DNA of 64,000 nucleotides from Paenarthrobacter histidinolovorans (GTDB taxonomy: Bacteria > Actinomycetota > Actinomycetes > Actinomycetales > Micrococcaceae). The DNA lies in NCBI RefSeq assembly GCF_014647595.1, contig NZ_BMPM01000008.1, forward strand, positions 28,766 to 92,765, in the 5' to 3' direction. Both the position numbers and the translations under genes were made by a program. Below are positions 16,604 to 24,576 of the stretch, one piece after another (position 1 is the stretch's first letter; every line of letters starts with the position of its first letter). The notes under the pieces are model-generated. The model was not told the DNA's origin, made no database searches, and was given only the letters and a program-made list of their open reading frames with translations.

Positions 16604-16647
16604 GGCGTTCCCACGTCCTTGATTTTCAGCCAGCGAGAACGGAAAGC

Positions 16648-17664
16648 ATGTCCCAAACAGCGAGCATCAAGGACGTCGCCAACCACGCACAAGTTGCCGT
16701 GGGAACAGTCTCCAATGTGCTGAATTATCCGGACAGGGTTTCCCAAAAGACCAAAGACCGCGTCCTCAAATCAATCGCCGAACTCGGCTTCGTGCGCAAT
16801 GACGCAGCCCGCCAGCTCCGCGCCGGACAAAGCCGGACCATTGGGCTCATCGTGCTTGACGTCGGGAACCCCTTCTTCTCCTCCGTGGCGCGGGCGGCCG
16901 AAGATGCTGCAACCGCCCTGGGCAGTGTGGTGCTGGTGGGCGACAGCGGCCAGGACGCCTCCCGCGAAGCGCATTACATGGACCTCTTCCAGGAACAGCG
17001 CGTCCAGGGCCTGCTCCTGTCACCCGTAGGAGATGTCGAGGAGCGGATCGATACCCTCAGGGAACGCGGAGTTCCCACAGTCCTGGTAGATCAACTCGCG
17101 GACACGGACCGCTGCAGCTCAGTGTCCGTGGATGACCAGGAGGGCGGGTACTTGGCCGCCAGGCACCTGCTGGACCTGGGCCGCCGTCGTCTGGCGTTCG
17201 TTGGAACCCCCTCCATCCGCCAGGTCTCCAGCAGGCTTGAGGGCGCGCAGCGTGCCGTGGCTGAAGTCCCGGAGTCGACCATGGAGGTGCTCGACTCCGC
17301 GGGGCAAACGGTCCTGGCCGGCCGGCAGGTGGGAAACGCGTTGGTGGAGCGCGACCCGGCTGAGCGGCCCGAGGCCGTCTTCTGCTCCAACGACCTCCTG
17401 GCCCTCGGTGTTATGCAGTCATTGACCATGCTCCGCACGGTCCGTATTCCAGAGGACATTGCCCTGATCGGCTACGACGACATCGACTTCGCCATCTCGG
17501 CCGTCGTTCCTTTGTCCTCCATCCGACAGCCCACCGAAGCCCTGGGCCGCACGGCAATCGAACTCCTCGCCGAAGAGCAGGAAAGCGGCGGAACCAAGCA
17601 CCGCGCCGTCGTCTTCACCCCCGAACTCGTGGTGCGCCAAAGCACCGCCGGCTCACCCAACTGA
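16648..17664 (+). CDS. LacI family regulator of the rhamnose operon
   Basis: A 338-residue LacI/GalR protein. The N-terminal helix-turn-helix SIKDVANHAQVAVGTVSNVLN is followed by the hinge and a periplasmic-binding-like sugar domain (LIVLDVGNPFFSSVARAAED). The frame is open further upstream, but the ATG at 16648 has GGAAAG upstream and places the HTH at residue 6, as usual. Divergent from rhaM, it most likely represses the rha genes through the operator at 16547-16576, with L-rhamnose or a metabolite as inducer. The TGA abuts the second copy of the 48-bp palindrome. Confidence 0.9.
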   Translation: MSQTASIKDVANHAQVAVGTVSNVLNYPDRVSQKTKDRVLKSIAELGFVRNDAARQLRAGQSRTIGLIVLDVGNPFFSSVARAAEDAATALGSVVLVGDSGQDASREAHYMDLFQEQRVQGLLLSPVGDVEERIDTLRERGVPTVLVDQLADTDRCSSVSVDDQEGGYLAARHLLDLGRRRLAFVGTPSIRQVSSRLEGAQRAVAEVPESTMEVLDSAGQTVLAGRQVGNALVERDPAERPEAVFCSNDLLALGVMQSLTMLRTVRIPEDIALIGYDDIDFAISAVVPLSSIRQPTEALGRTAIELLAEEQESGGTKHRAVVFTPELVVRQSTAGSPN

Positions 17665-17722
17665 GTAGCAGATGACGCCGTTTTGAGCGCTCAGAACGGC
17701 GTCATCTGCGACTTACTTGGGG
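17657..17722. terminator. Bidirectional terminator-like palindrome, copy 2 of a repeated family
   Basis: A near-perfect palindrome centred at 17688/17689 between the stops of two convergent genes. The 48-bp core (17665-17712) keeps the same fixed positions as copy 1 at 4247-4294 (GCAGAT, CGTT, AGCGCT and complements). The variable bases differ between copies but remain paired, with one G-U and one A-G mismatch in this copy. No T-run. Confidence 0.7.
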
Positions 17723-17724
17723 GA

Positions 17725-18708
17725 TTACGACGCGCGGAGCCCGGCAAGGTAGCCCATCGGCGCCAACGCGTCGGGCTGCTTCGTCTGACGGGCAATTCCG
17801 GGGTGGGATGCGGCCAGCTTGTCCGCTGCGCGGCCCAGGCATTGCAGGAAGCTGGTGATCGAGACGCCGGCCTGCGACTTCTGCCTGAGCGCAGAGATAT
17901 GCCGGCGGGCTGTGCAGCCGGAGATGGTGGTTGCCACGATCTGCTCCGTGGGTACATGGTCCATGGCAGGGACCAGTGCAATGCCCAGCCCGGAACGGAC
18001 CATGCCGCGGATGGCGTCGTAGTTGTTGCTGCGCACCGGGATGCGCGGTTTGAATCCGCCGCTGGCGCACAGGTGCCTGAGGCAGGCATCGCCGGACGTG
18101 TCCTCTTTCGACGAGACCCAGAGTTCCTGGACGAGGTCCTGCAGGGTGATGTTTTCCGCGCCGGCCAGGCGGTGGGATTCGGGGAGCAGAAGCAGCAGTT
18201 CCTCGGCAAGGAGGGGTGCTGCCACCACGTTTGACGGCCATTGTTGGGGTACGAGGTCGTAATGGAAAACCACGGCGACATCGAGGGTGGCGTCACGGAC
18301 CATGCCCGCGAGCTCCGAGGGGCTCCCTTCTTCCAGCTCCAGGGTTGAGTTGGGATGCCGGCGCAGGTACGACGCCAAGCCCCCGGGCAGGAGCCGTTGA
18401 CTTGCCGTGCTGAAGCTGCCCAGGCGCATGAGTCCGTAATCGCCCTTGCTGAAACCCTTCATGTCGTCTTCCAGGTTGCCAAGGGCATTGATGATGTCAT
18501 GAGCGCGGGCTACCAGGAACTTTGCGGCCTCCGTGGGGCGGATGCTTTGGGCGTCGCGCTCCACCAGCGGTGCTTGCACTGCCCGCTCCAAGGCCGCCAC
18601 TTGCTGGGAAACGGCCGAGCCGGTGTAGCCGATCTCGCGGGCAGCGTCAGCGAACGAACCTGTTCTGAGCACCACGGACAAGGTGCGCAAATGGACGGGA
18701 TTCAGCAT
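17725..18708 (-). CDS. LysR family transcriptional regulator
   Basis: A 327-residue LysR-type regulator. The N-terminal winged HTH covers residues ~4-62, including LRTLSVVLRTGSFADAA and IGYTGSAVSQQVAALE. The C-terminal co-inducer domain begins near residue 90 (YGLMRLGSFSTASQ). It starts 6 bp after the stop of the M20 hydrolase gene and is in the same operon, so it may control that gene or the neighbouring amino acid cluster. The last ~40 residues are an atypical Ala/Pro-rich tail. Confidence 0.9.
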   Translation of the reverse strand: MLNPVHLRTLSVVLRTGSFADAAREIGYTGSAVSQQVAALERAVQAPLVERDAQSIRPTEAAKFLVARAHDIINALGNLEDDMKGFSKGDYGLMRLGSFSTASQRLLPGGLASYLRRHPNSTLELEEGSPSELAGMVRDATLDVAVVFHYDLVPQQWPSNVVAAPLLAEELLLLLPESHRLAGAENITLQDLVQELWVSSKEDTSGDACLRHLCASGGFKPRIPVRSNNYDAIRGMVRSGLGIALVPAMDHVPTEQIVATTISGCTARRHISALRQKSQAGVSITSFLQCLGRAADKLAASHPGIARQTKQPDALAPMGYLAGLRAS

Positions 18709-18714
18709 GGCGGT

Positions 18715-19995
18715 CTACTTTCCTGCGGGCGGGGTGAGCAGCTGCTCAACGTCAACGGCGCCCCCCGCAGCTTCGAAGTCCAGCCGGACCTGTTCCCGGA
18801 GCCGGTCGTCGGCCAGATAGTCGGCCATGGTCAGTGCCAGTCCTACTGCGCCGTCCACGACGGCCGCGTCACCGGCCGGGCTGATGGAATGCTGGCCGAA
18901 CTCCACCGTGTGCATGACGGCTGTTTCGCGGGAGATGCTCACCGTGGGATGGATGGACGGGATCCGCAGGCTCAGGTTCCCCAAGTCCGTGGACCAGCCG
19001 CCACCCACCAGCTCGGTCTCCAGGGTGATGGTCCTGCCGCGAGAGGACATATGCCCGTGGTAGCGCGTGGCCAGGGCGTCATTGCTGCGCACGGGAAGGT
19101 AAGCGGGGAAGGGGTCCCAGTTTGTTTCCAGTCGGGTGCCGGTCAGAAGTGCCGCACCCTCCAGGATGTCCTGCACTTTCTGCGAAATATCCACCAGTCC
19201 GGCTGGGTCCAGGGAGCGGATTTCGACGACGGCGCCCGCCCGGTGGGGGACGACGTTCACCGCTGATCCGCCCTCCGTGATGATGCAGTGGAGGCGATCC
19301 GTTGCGGGAATGTGCTGCCTGAGCGCTGCAATGCCCTGGTACGCGGCCACGACGGCATCGAGTGCATTGCGTCCCATGTGCGGGGCCGAGGAGGCGTGGG
19401 CCGCAACGCCGTGGAAGGTGACCTCCACGTCGCGGACCGCCAATGAGGCAAAGGAAGCCACCTCGTACTCACCGGTGAAGGGATGCAGCATCACCACTGC
19501 GTCGATGTCGTCGAAAGCGCCGGCCCGGGCCAGGAGTTCCTTGCCGTTTCCGTTTTCTTCGGCGGGCGTACCCAGGAGCACCACTGATCCGCCGAGCTTG
19601 TCCACGTGGGCGGCAACCCCGAGGAACGCTCCCAGCGCTGCAGCGCAGATGACGTTGTGTCCGCAGCCATGGCCAACGCCGGGAAGGGCGTCGTATTCGG
19701 CCAGGACCGCCACTTTGGGTGAGCCGGAGCCCGCTTCAGCCCGGAGTGAGGTGCGGAGGCCGTAGCGGCCAACCTGGACCGGATAGCCCCTGTAGCGAAG
19801 GAACTCTGCTGCGAAGGCCACGGACAGCCGCTCTTCGAAGCCGACCTCTGCGATGCCGTGGATGCCGTGGCTGAGTTCCTGGAGGTCGGGGGCAAGGTCG
19901 TCAATGGTGTTGGTGATGCTTCGTGCAATGGACTCGGAGGCTCCGAGGATGCCGGTAAGAGTCAATTTGGACGGGTGTGATTCCACGGTCTTCAC
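18715..19995 (-). CDS. M20 family amidohydrolase (AbgB / IAA-amino acid hydrolase type)
   Basis: A 426-residue M20D-type metallohydrolase. Zinc-site features are AEYDALPGVGHGCGHN, with the conserved H and D, and GTPAEENGNGKELL, which carries the catalytic Glu. Later blocks VTFHGVAAHASSAPHMGRNALDA and GGGWSTDLGNLS belong to the lid and C-terminal metal residues. Relatives remove acyl groups from N-acyl amino acids, such as p-aminobenzoyl-glutamate or indoleacetyl amino acids. It shares an operon with a LysR gene and is divergent from another LysR gene next to an amino acid importer, which fits scavenging of an N-acylated amino acid or dipeptide. The substrate is not known. Confidence 0.88.
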   Translation of the reverse strand: MKTVESHPSKLTLTGILGASESIARSITNTIDDLAPDLQELSHGIHGIAEVGFEERLSVAFAAEFLRYRGYPVQVGRYGLRTSLRAEAGSGSPKVAVLAEYDALPGVGHGCGHNVICAAALGAFLGVAAHVDKLGGSVVLLGTPAEENGNGKELLARAGAFDDIDAVVMLHPFTGEYEVASFASLAVRDVEVTFHGVAAHASSAPHMGRNALDAVVAAYQGIAALRQHIPATDRLHCIITEGGSAVNVVPHRAGAVVEIRSLDPAGLVDISQKVQDILEGAALLTGTRLETNWDPFPAYLPVRSNDALATRYHGHMSSRGRTITLETELVGGGWSTDLGNLSLRIPSIHPTVSISRETAVMHTVEFGQHSISPAGDAAVVDGAVGLALTMADYLADDRLREQVRLDFEAAGGAVDVEQLLTPPAGK

Positions 19996-20072
19996 GTGGC
20001 GTCCTTTCGGAAGGGGTCTAAGGGGAGCCAGTCCAGGACTTCTTTGTCGACCGTATCTGGCTCGTTGTTTAA

Positions 20073-20100
20073 CTTAAGATACATCCAGTTAAGCCTTAAG
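20073..20100. promoter_or_regulatory. Paired CTTAAG sites between M20 and LysR genes
   Basis: Two CTTAAG palindromes (20073-20078 and 20095-20100) lie 22 bp apart, about two helical turns, in an AT-rich patch between divergent genes. The surrounding GTTTAACTTAAGA and GTTAAGCCTTAAGA also read as a direct repeat. A plausible binding region for one of the adjacent LysR proteins. Confidence 0.4.
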
Positions 20101-20126
20101 AACAGCTAATCGTGCAAGAATGATTC

Positions 20127-21044
20127 ATGACTCAAAAGCCCCTCCCGGATGTCACCAGGCTGCGCCTCCTGAATGAGGTGGCGCGGCAGGGATCCCTGGC
20201 TGGTGCGGCCAGGGTCCTGGGCATTACGTCTTCGGCCGTTTCGCAGCAGATCAGCATTCTGGAACGGGAAACAGGAGTCCAGCTCCTCGACCGTTCCTCG
20301 CGGGGTGTCGGGCTCACCGGCGCCGGCGAAATCCTGGTCGAGCACGCCCGGGCCGTTGTCCGCCTTCTGGAAGCCACCCGCGCCGAAATGGACCAGCTCA
20401 GCGGCGACCTTTCCGGCAGGGTCCGCATCGGTTCCATTCCCTCCCTGGCCCGCAACGTACTGCTGCCTGTCGCCGAAAAGCTGGAAGTGAGGGCTCCCGA
20501 CGTCGAGTTGACCGTCAACGTGGTTGAACCAGTGGACAGCATTGAGCAACTGCTGAACGGGGCCTTGGACATTGCCATCGTGGACCTCTACGACAATGTG
20601 CCCGTGGCCTTCCCCGACTATCTGGTAACGCAGGAAGTCATGAACGAACCCCTGGCCCTGATTACTCCGCCGGATTACGTGGTCCCTGCCCGGCTGAAGC
20701 TGGCGGACCTCAAGAACGAAGCCTGGGTACTCACTCCGGATGCCGGCGCCTGTGGCCAAGCAGTCCGCTATGCCTGCAGGAATGAGGGTTTCGAGCCCAA
20801 CATCCGGTGGGTAGTTGATGATCTCCTGCTGCTGGTTGAGTCCATCTCCCGGGGGCGTGGCATTTCGTTGCTTCCGCCGTTCTCCGTGGACAGTGCAGTT
20901 GCGCCTGTCGGAATCCATGCCTTCGACAAGCCGCACATCCACAGGCGCGTGCTCACTGTGACGCGCAGCAGCGACGCCAGGCGACCGATCGTCAAGGCCG
21001 TCCTGGACGAAATCCACAGCCTCCTGGGTGCCGCTGCCGCCTAA
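20127..21044 (+). CDS. LysR family transcriptional regulator
   Basis: A 305-residue LysR protein with winged HTH at residues ~10-67 (LRLLNEVARQGSLAGAARVL, ITSSAVSQQISILERETGV). The effector domain begins with GRVRIGSIPSLARNVLLP. It is divergent from the M20 gene and 150 bp upstream of the RidA-racemase-ABC operon in the same direction, so it is the likely regulator of that operon. It resembles the LysR at 17725-18708 in the HTH region (SSAVSQQ versus GSAVSQQ), which suggests related or cross-acting regulators. Confidence 0.9.
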   Translation: MTQKPLPDVTRLRLLNEVARQGSLAGAARVLGITSSAVSQQISILERETGVQLLDRSSRGVGLTGAGEILVEHARAVVRLLEATRAEMDQLSGDLSGRVRIGSIPSLARNVLLPVAEKLEVRAPDVELTVNVVEPVDSIEQLLNGALDIAIVDLYDNVPVAFPDYLVTQEVMNEPLALITPPDYVVPARLKLADLKNEAWVLTPDAGACGQAVRYACRNEGFEPNIRWVVDDLLLLVESISRGRGISLLPPFSVDSAVAPVGIHAFDKPHIHRRVLTVTRSSDARRPIVKAVLDEIHSLLGAAAA

Positions 21045-21156
21045 GCGGTGCACCGCCGTCGTGCGTTGGAAGGCAGTCCAAGAATCTCTTGCGGCAGCGC
21101 CAGTAAACATCGCTCTGTTGGCCGGTTAAAGCCCTCATTTTCGTTCCATGCTTGAA

Positions 21157-21174
21157 GTGATCAGTGACGATCAC
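21157..21174. promoter_or_regulatory. Inverted repeat upstream of the RidA operon
   Basis: A perfect GTGATC-N6-GATCAC inverted repeat lies 20 bp upstream of the RidA start codon, within the expected leader. It is a candidate regulator site or small hairpin. No clear -35/-10 pair was found in the 149-bp gap. Confidence 0.35.
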
Positions 21175-21193
21175 CACAAAAGGAGAACGAAAA

Positions 21194-21694
21194 ATGACCA
21201 CCCTCGAACGACGCTTCGCAGAGGTTCCCGGACACTGGCAGGTGCCGGGCCGCTTCCAGATCAACCACAGCCACGGCATCCGCGTGGGGGACATGATCTA
21301 CGTGGGTGGCCAGGAGGACCTCGACGCGGACGGCAACGTCAACAACCCCGGCGACATCGTGGCCCAATGCAAGAACGTCATGGAGTCCCTGAAGAACGTC
21401 ATCGAAAACCTCGGCGGAACCATGGGCGATGTTGTCCAGTTCAACACGTTCTACGCCGGCGAACTCAGCTACGACGAATGGCAGCGCACCTACGACATCC
21501 GCTTCAGCTACTTCCCCGCCCCGGGCCCCACGGCCACCGGCATCCTCATCGGTGAGGAACTGAACCTGCCGGGCGTCCGCGTGGAGGTTAACGCCGTCGC
21601 CATCGTCGGCAGCGCCGCCACCCGCGTTGAAGCGTTCGACGGCGGCAGCCAGGCAACGCTCGACGTTCCCGCTTCGGGTGAGCCCGATGCCTGA
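21194..21694 (+). CDS. RidA family protein (YjgF/YER057c/UK114)
   Basis: A 166-residue RidA-superfamily protein, longer than the usual ~130. The core VGDMIYVGGQEDLDADGNV, the NPGDIVAQ segment and TGILIGEELNLPGVRVEV are family features. RidA proteins hydrolyse reactive enamine/imine intermediates; some members act as catabolic deaminases, for example of 2-aminomuconate. The frame is open to 21164, but the ATG at 21194 has AAAGGAG upstream. The stop overlaps the next start by 8 bp (ATGCCTGA). First gene of a six-gene operon with a racemase-like protein and an amino acid importer, so it likely handles an imine from the imported compound. Confidence 0.88.
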   Translation: MTTLERRFAEVPGHWQVPGRFQINHSHGIRVGDMIYVGGQEDLDADGNVNNPGDIVAQCKNVMESLKNVIENLGGTMGDVVQFNTFYAGELSYDEWQRTYDIRFSYFPAPGPTATGILIGEELNLPGVRVEVNAVAIVGSAATRVEAFDGGSQATLDVPASGEPDA

Positions 21695-22460
21695 AACCAA
21701 GCCCCAACTTGGCGTCATCCTCTGCGACCTCGACTCCTATCCCGTGGACTACATCGAGTGCCTCACCCCGGATGCGCCCGGCATCAGCGATAACCCCGTG
21801 GGCTTCTTCGAAAACCCGGCCAGCTGGCAGGGCCTTCCCGTGGCCTATGCGGTGGCCTGCGGAGCGCGTGTTGAGCCGCTGGTCAACGGTGAGCCTGAAG
21901 CCATCGAAGCGTTCTGGGCCGCGAGCGAAAAGCTGGCCCATTGCCCGCTGGTCATCACCGACTGCGGCTTCTTCTTTTACGCCCGCAAGGACATGCGCCA
22001 AACGGCCAATGTGATCACCAGCGGACTGGACCTCCTTCCCATCGCGTCAGTGCTCAGCAACAAAGACATCGGCGTGCTGACTGTTTCGGAAACACTTGCC
22101 GCCAAGCTGCTGGCCGACCACGCGTTGTCCTCCAGGATTGTCATCGCCGGGATGGAAGGCGAACCCGGGTGGGCCACCATGCTGACCAACGACCACGCCC
22201 TGGGCAACGGCTGGGACCAGGCGATGCTTAAGGACGGCGTCGCCTCTGTAGTCAAGCGCGAGTTCGGGCCCGGTGGCCGGTTCGAGAACATTGGCGTGCT
22301 GGTCCTCGAATGCACGCTGTTGCCTGAATTCCGCCAGGAAATCCGCAAGTACACCGACGTGCCCATTCTCGACGTCGCCTCCTTCGCGTTGAACGCCCTG
22401 GGCAAAGGGTTCGACGGCGGTGCGGCCCCGGCGCCTGTCGGCGCCGCTGTAAGCCAATGA
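21687..22460 (+). CDS. Aspartate/glutamate racemase superfamily protein
   Basis: A 257-residue protein that fits the Asp/Glu/hydantoin racemase superfamily. Visible elements are the first-half cysteine region CPLVITDCGFFFYARKD and, in the second half, VLVLECTLLPEFRQEI, where the paired catalytic cysteines would be C of TDCG and C of LECT. The C-terminal DVPILDVASFA fits the fold. The start ATG overlaps the RidA stop by 8 bp, and the stop overlaps the next ATG by 4 bp. Activity could be racemisation, or a related lyase or isomerase reaction on the substrate brought in by the neighbouring ABC system. The family call is moderate. Confidence 0.72.
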   Translation: MPETKPQLGVILCDLDSYPVDYIECLTPDAPGISDNPVGFFENPASWQGLPVAYAVACGARVEPLVNGEPEAIEAFWAASEKLAHCPLVITDCGFFFYARKDMRQTANVITSGLDLLPIASVLSNKDIGVLTVSETLAAKLLADHALSSRIVIAGMEGEPGWATMLTNDHALGNGWDQAMLKDGVASVVKREFGPGGRFENIGVLVLECTLLPEFRQEIRKYTDVPILDVASFALNALGKGFDGGAAPAPVGAAVSQ

Positions 22461-23254
22461 CACAAGTCAGGAACGAGTCAGTCATGCATGAAGACGCCGA
22501 ACAGGACCGTACCGCGATCTCGCTGGAATCAGTGGTCAAGCGGTACGGGGATCACACCGTGATCAACGACGTGTCATTGTCCGTCCGGGAAGGCGAGGTC
22601 ATCGCCATCATCGGGCCCAGTGGAGCCGGCAAGAGCACGTTGCTCCGGTGCATCAACCTCCTGGAAGTTCCGGACAGCGGCAGGGTCACCGTGGAAGGCA
22701 ACCACGTGGACGCCGGAATCCAGATCAGCCACAAGGATTTGGTCCGCCTGCGCCGCAACGTCGGCATGGTGTTCCAGTCATTCAACCTCTTCCCGCACAT
22801 GACCGTGCTGCGGAACATCTCCCTCCCGCAGGAACGCGTGCTGGGCCGGTCCAGGCAGGAAGCGGACGCCCGCTCCATGAAGCTCTTGGAGCGGGTAGGG
22901 CTGGCGGACAAAGCCCAGCAGTATCCAAGCCGTTGCTCCGGCGGCCAGCAGCAACGCATTGCCATTGCCCGCGCGCTGGCTTTGGACCCGCACGTGATGC
23001 TGTTCGATGAGCCGACGTCGGCCCTGGACCCTGAGGTGGGACTCGAAGTCCTGGCGGTCATGCGCGAGTTGGCCGCCGAAGGTATGACCATGGTGGTAGT
23101 CACCCATGAGATGCAGTTCGCCAAGGATGTTTCGGACCGTGTGGTGGTGATGGCGGAGGGAGCCATCCTCGAAGAGGGCGATCCCGCCGACGTCTTCACC
23201 GCCCCCACCATGGACCGGACGCGGCAGTTCCTTCGCGCAGTTCTGGAGCGCTGA
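22457..23254 (+). CDS. Polar amino acid ABC transporter, ATP-binding protein
   Basis: A 265-residue ATPase of the GlnQ/HisP type. Walker A GPSGAGKST, signature CSGGQQQR (Cys in place of the usual Leu), Walker B MLFDEPTSALDPE and the switch H in VVTHEM are all present. It would energise import of a polar amino acid with the two permeases and binding protein that follow. The ATG overlaps the racemase stop by 4 bp. The first ~20 residues precede the ABC domain and may be partly untranslated if a later start is used. Confidence 0.95.
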   Translation: MTQVRNESVMHEDAEQDRTAISLESVVKRYGDHTVINDVSLSVREGEVIAIIGPSGAGKSTLLRCINLLEVPDSGRVTVEGNHVDAGIQISHKDLVRLRRNVGMVFQSFNLFPHMTVLRNISLPQERVLGRSRQEADARSMKLLERVGLADKAQQYPSRCSGGQQQRIAIARALALDPHVMLFDEPTSALDPEVGLEVLAVMRELAAEGMTMVVVTHEMQFAKDVSDRVVVMAEGAILEEGDPADVFTAPTMDRTRQFLRAVLER

Positions 23255-23255
23255 C

Positions 23256-23894
23256 ATGGAACACCTCGCAGTGGTTGCGCAGGGCGTCTCCATGACGTTG
23301 CTGCTGACCCTCTCCTCGCTTCTGTTCGGCGCCATCGGCGGTGTTCCGTTGGCCCTTGGCCGCCGGTCACGGATTGCCTTGGTGCGGTTTATTGCTCGAG
23401 CCCTCATTGAACTGTTGCGCGGGATCCCGCCGCTGGCCTGGCTTTTCATCATCTACTTCGGTGTGGGCACGGGCGTCATTGAGCTCAGTTCATTCGCGGC
23501 TGCAGTCATCGGTTTTGGCTTGGTCTCTTCCGCTTACATGGCTGAGATCTACCGTGGCGGATTGACGGCGATCCATGAAGGCCAATGGGAAGCCAGCGAT
23601 GCCCTGGGCTTGTCCCGCGCGGCCACTTTGATCACCGTAATTGGTCCCCAGGTACTCCGTGTCTCGATCCCGGCAGCGGCGACGTTTGCCATCGGATTGC
23701 TCAAGGATTCATCCGTGGCGTCCGTCATTGGCGTCCAGGACACCATCTACTGGGCCAGTCATGAATCCACAGTTTCAGGTGACGCGATCGTCCCCTTCCT
23801 GTGGGCTGCCGGACTGTACGTGGCCATGACCATTCCCTGTGCGTGGGCAACGCGGTTGCTTGATGCCAAGCTTCGAAAGAGGGTCGCGCGATGA
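23256..23894 (+). CDS. Polar amino acid ABC transporter, permease 1
   Basis: A 212-residue membrane protein of the HisMQ family. About five spans are visible, with the conserved cytoplasmic loop EASDALGLSRAATLITVIGPQ, which contacts the ATPase (EAA motif), and RALIELLRGIPPLAW early in the protein. It starts 2 bp after the ATPase stop and overlaps the next permease by 4 bp. The two permeases would form a heterodimer. Confidence 0.93.
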   Translation: MEHLAVVAQGVSMTLLLTLSSLLFGAIGGVPLALGRRSRIALVRFIARALIELLRGIPPLAWLFIIYFGVGTGVIELSSFAAAVIGFGLVSSAYMAEIYRGGLTAIHEGQWEASDALGLSRAATLITVIGPQVLRVSIPAAATFAIGLLKDSSVASVIGVQDTIYWASHESTVSGDAIVPFLWAAGLYVAMTIPCAWATRLLDAKLRKRVAR

Positions 23895-24544
23895 CGTTCT
23901 TCAACGACTGGGTGGAGTACTTCCCAGACCTGCTGGGTGGACTCGGCGTCAGCCTCCAACTCACGCTCGTCACGCTGCTGATGGGCCTGCCTGCCGGACT
24001 TGTACTGGCCCTTGGTGCTGGTTCGAAGAACCGAATCGTCCGCGTCGTTTCCATTGGCGTGATCGAGGTGGGCCGCGGTACCCCGGCACTCGTGGTCCTG
24101 CAGTTGTTCTACTTCGGGCTCCCCAGCGCGGGCATGACCCTGACGTCCTTCGTGGCCGCCTCGCTTGCGCTCGCCTTCACTACCGCTGCATACACGAGCG
24201 AGATCATCCGCGGAGGTCTGCAGGCAGTCCCGAACGGTGAAGTGGAAGCGGCCCACGCCTTGGGCATGGGCCGTGGAGACATCCTTCGATTTGTTGTGAT
24301 TCCGCAAGGGGTCAGAATCGCCATCCCCCCGCTCATGGGGTTCGCGATCATGGTGTTCCAGGCAACCTCCCTGGCCTACACCATTGCCATGCCGGAACTG
24401 ATGAGCCAGGCCTACTCCATCGGCTCCATCACGTTCCGCTACTTGAGCATCCTTACCCTCGCGGGCCTGATGTACGCACTGATCACCATTCCCGCGAGTT
24501 CCCTGAGCAACTTCGTTGAGCATCGTTTGGCACGTCACCGTTGA
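23891..24544 (+). CDS. Polar amino acid ABC transporter, permease 2
   Basis: A 217-residue HisMQ-family permease with about five membrane spans. The EAA loop reads VEAAHALGMGRGDILRFVVIPQG, and VIEVGRGTPALVVLQLFYFGLP marks the N-terminal half. Its ATG overlaps the preceding permease stop by 4 bp. Partner of permease 1 in the importer that ends with the binding protein at 24577. Confidence 0.93.
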   Translation: MTFFNDWVEYFPDLLGGLGVSLQLTLVTLLMGLPAGLVLALGAGSKNRIVRVVSIGVIEVGRGTPALVVLQLFYFGLPSAGMTLTSFVAASLALAFTTAAYTSEIIRGGLQAVPNGEVEAAHALGMGRGDILRFVVIPQGVRIAIPPLMGFAIMVFQATSLAYTIAMPELMSQAYSIGSITFRYLSILTLAGLMYALITIPASSLSNFVEHRLARHR

Positions 24545-24576
24545 CAGTCACGGCACCCCACACAGAGGAACCCATC

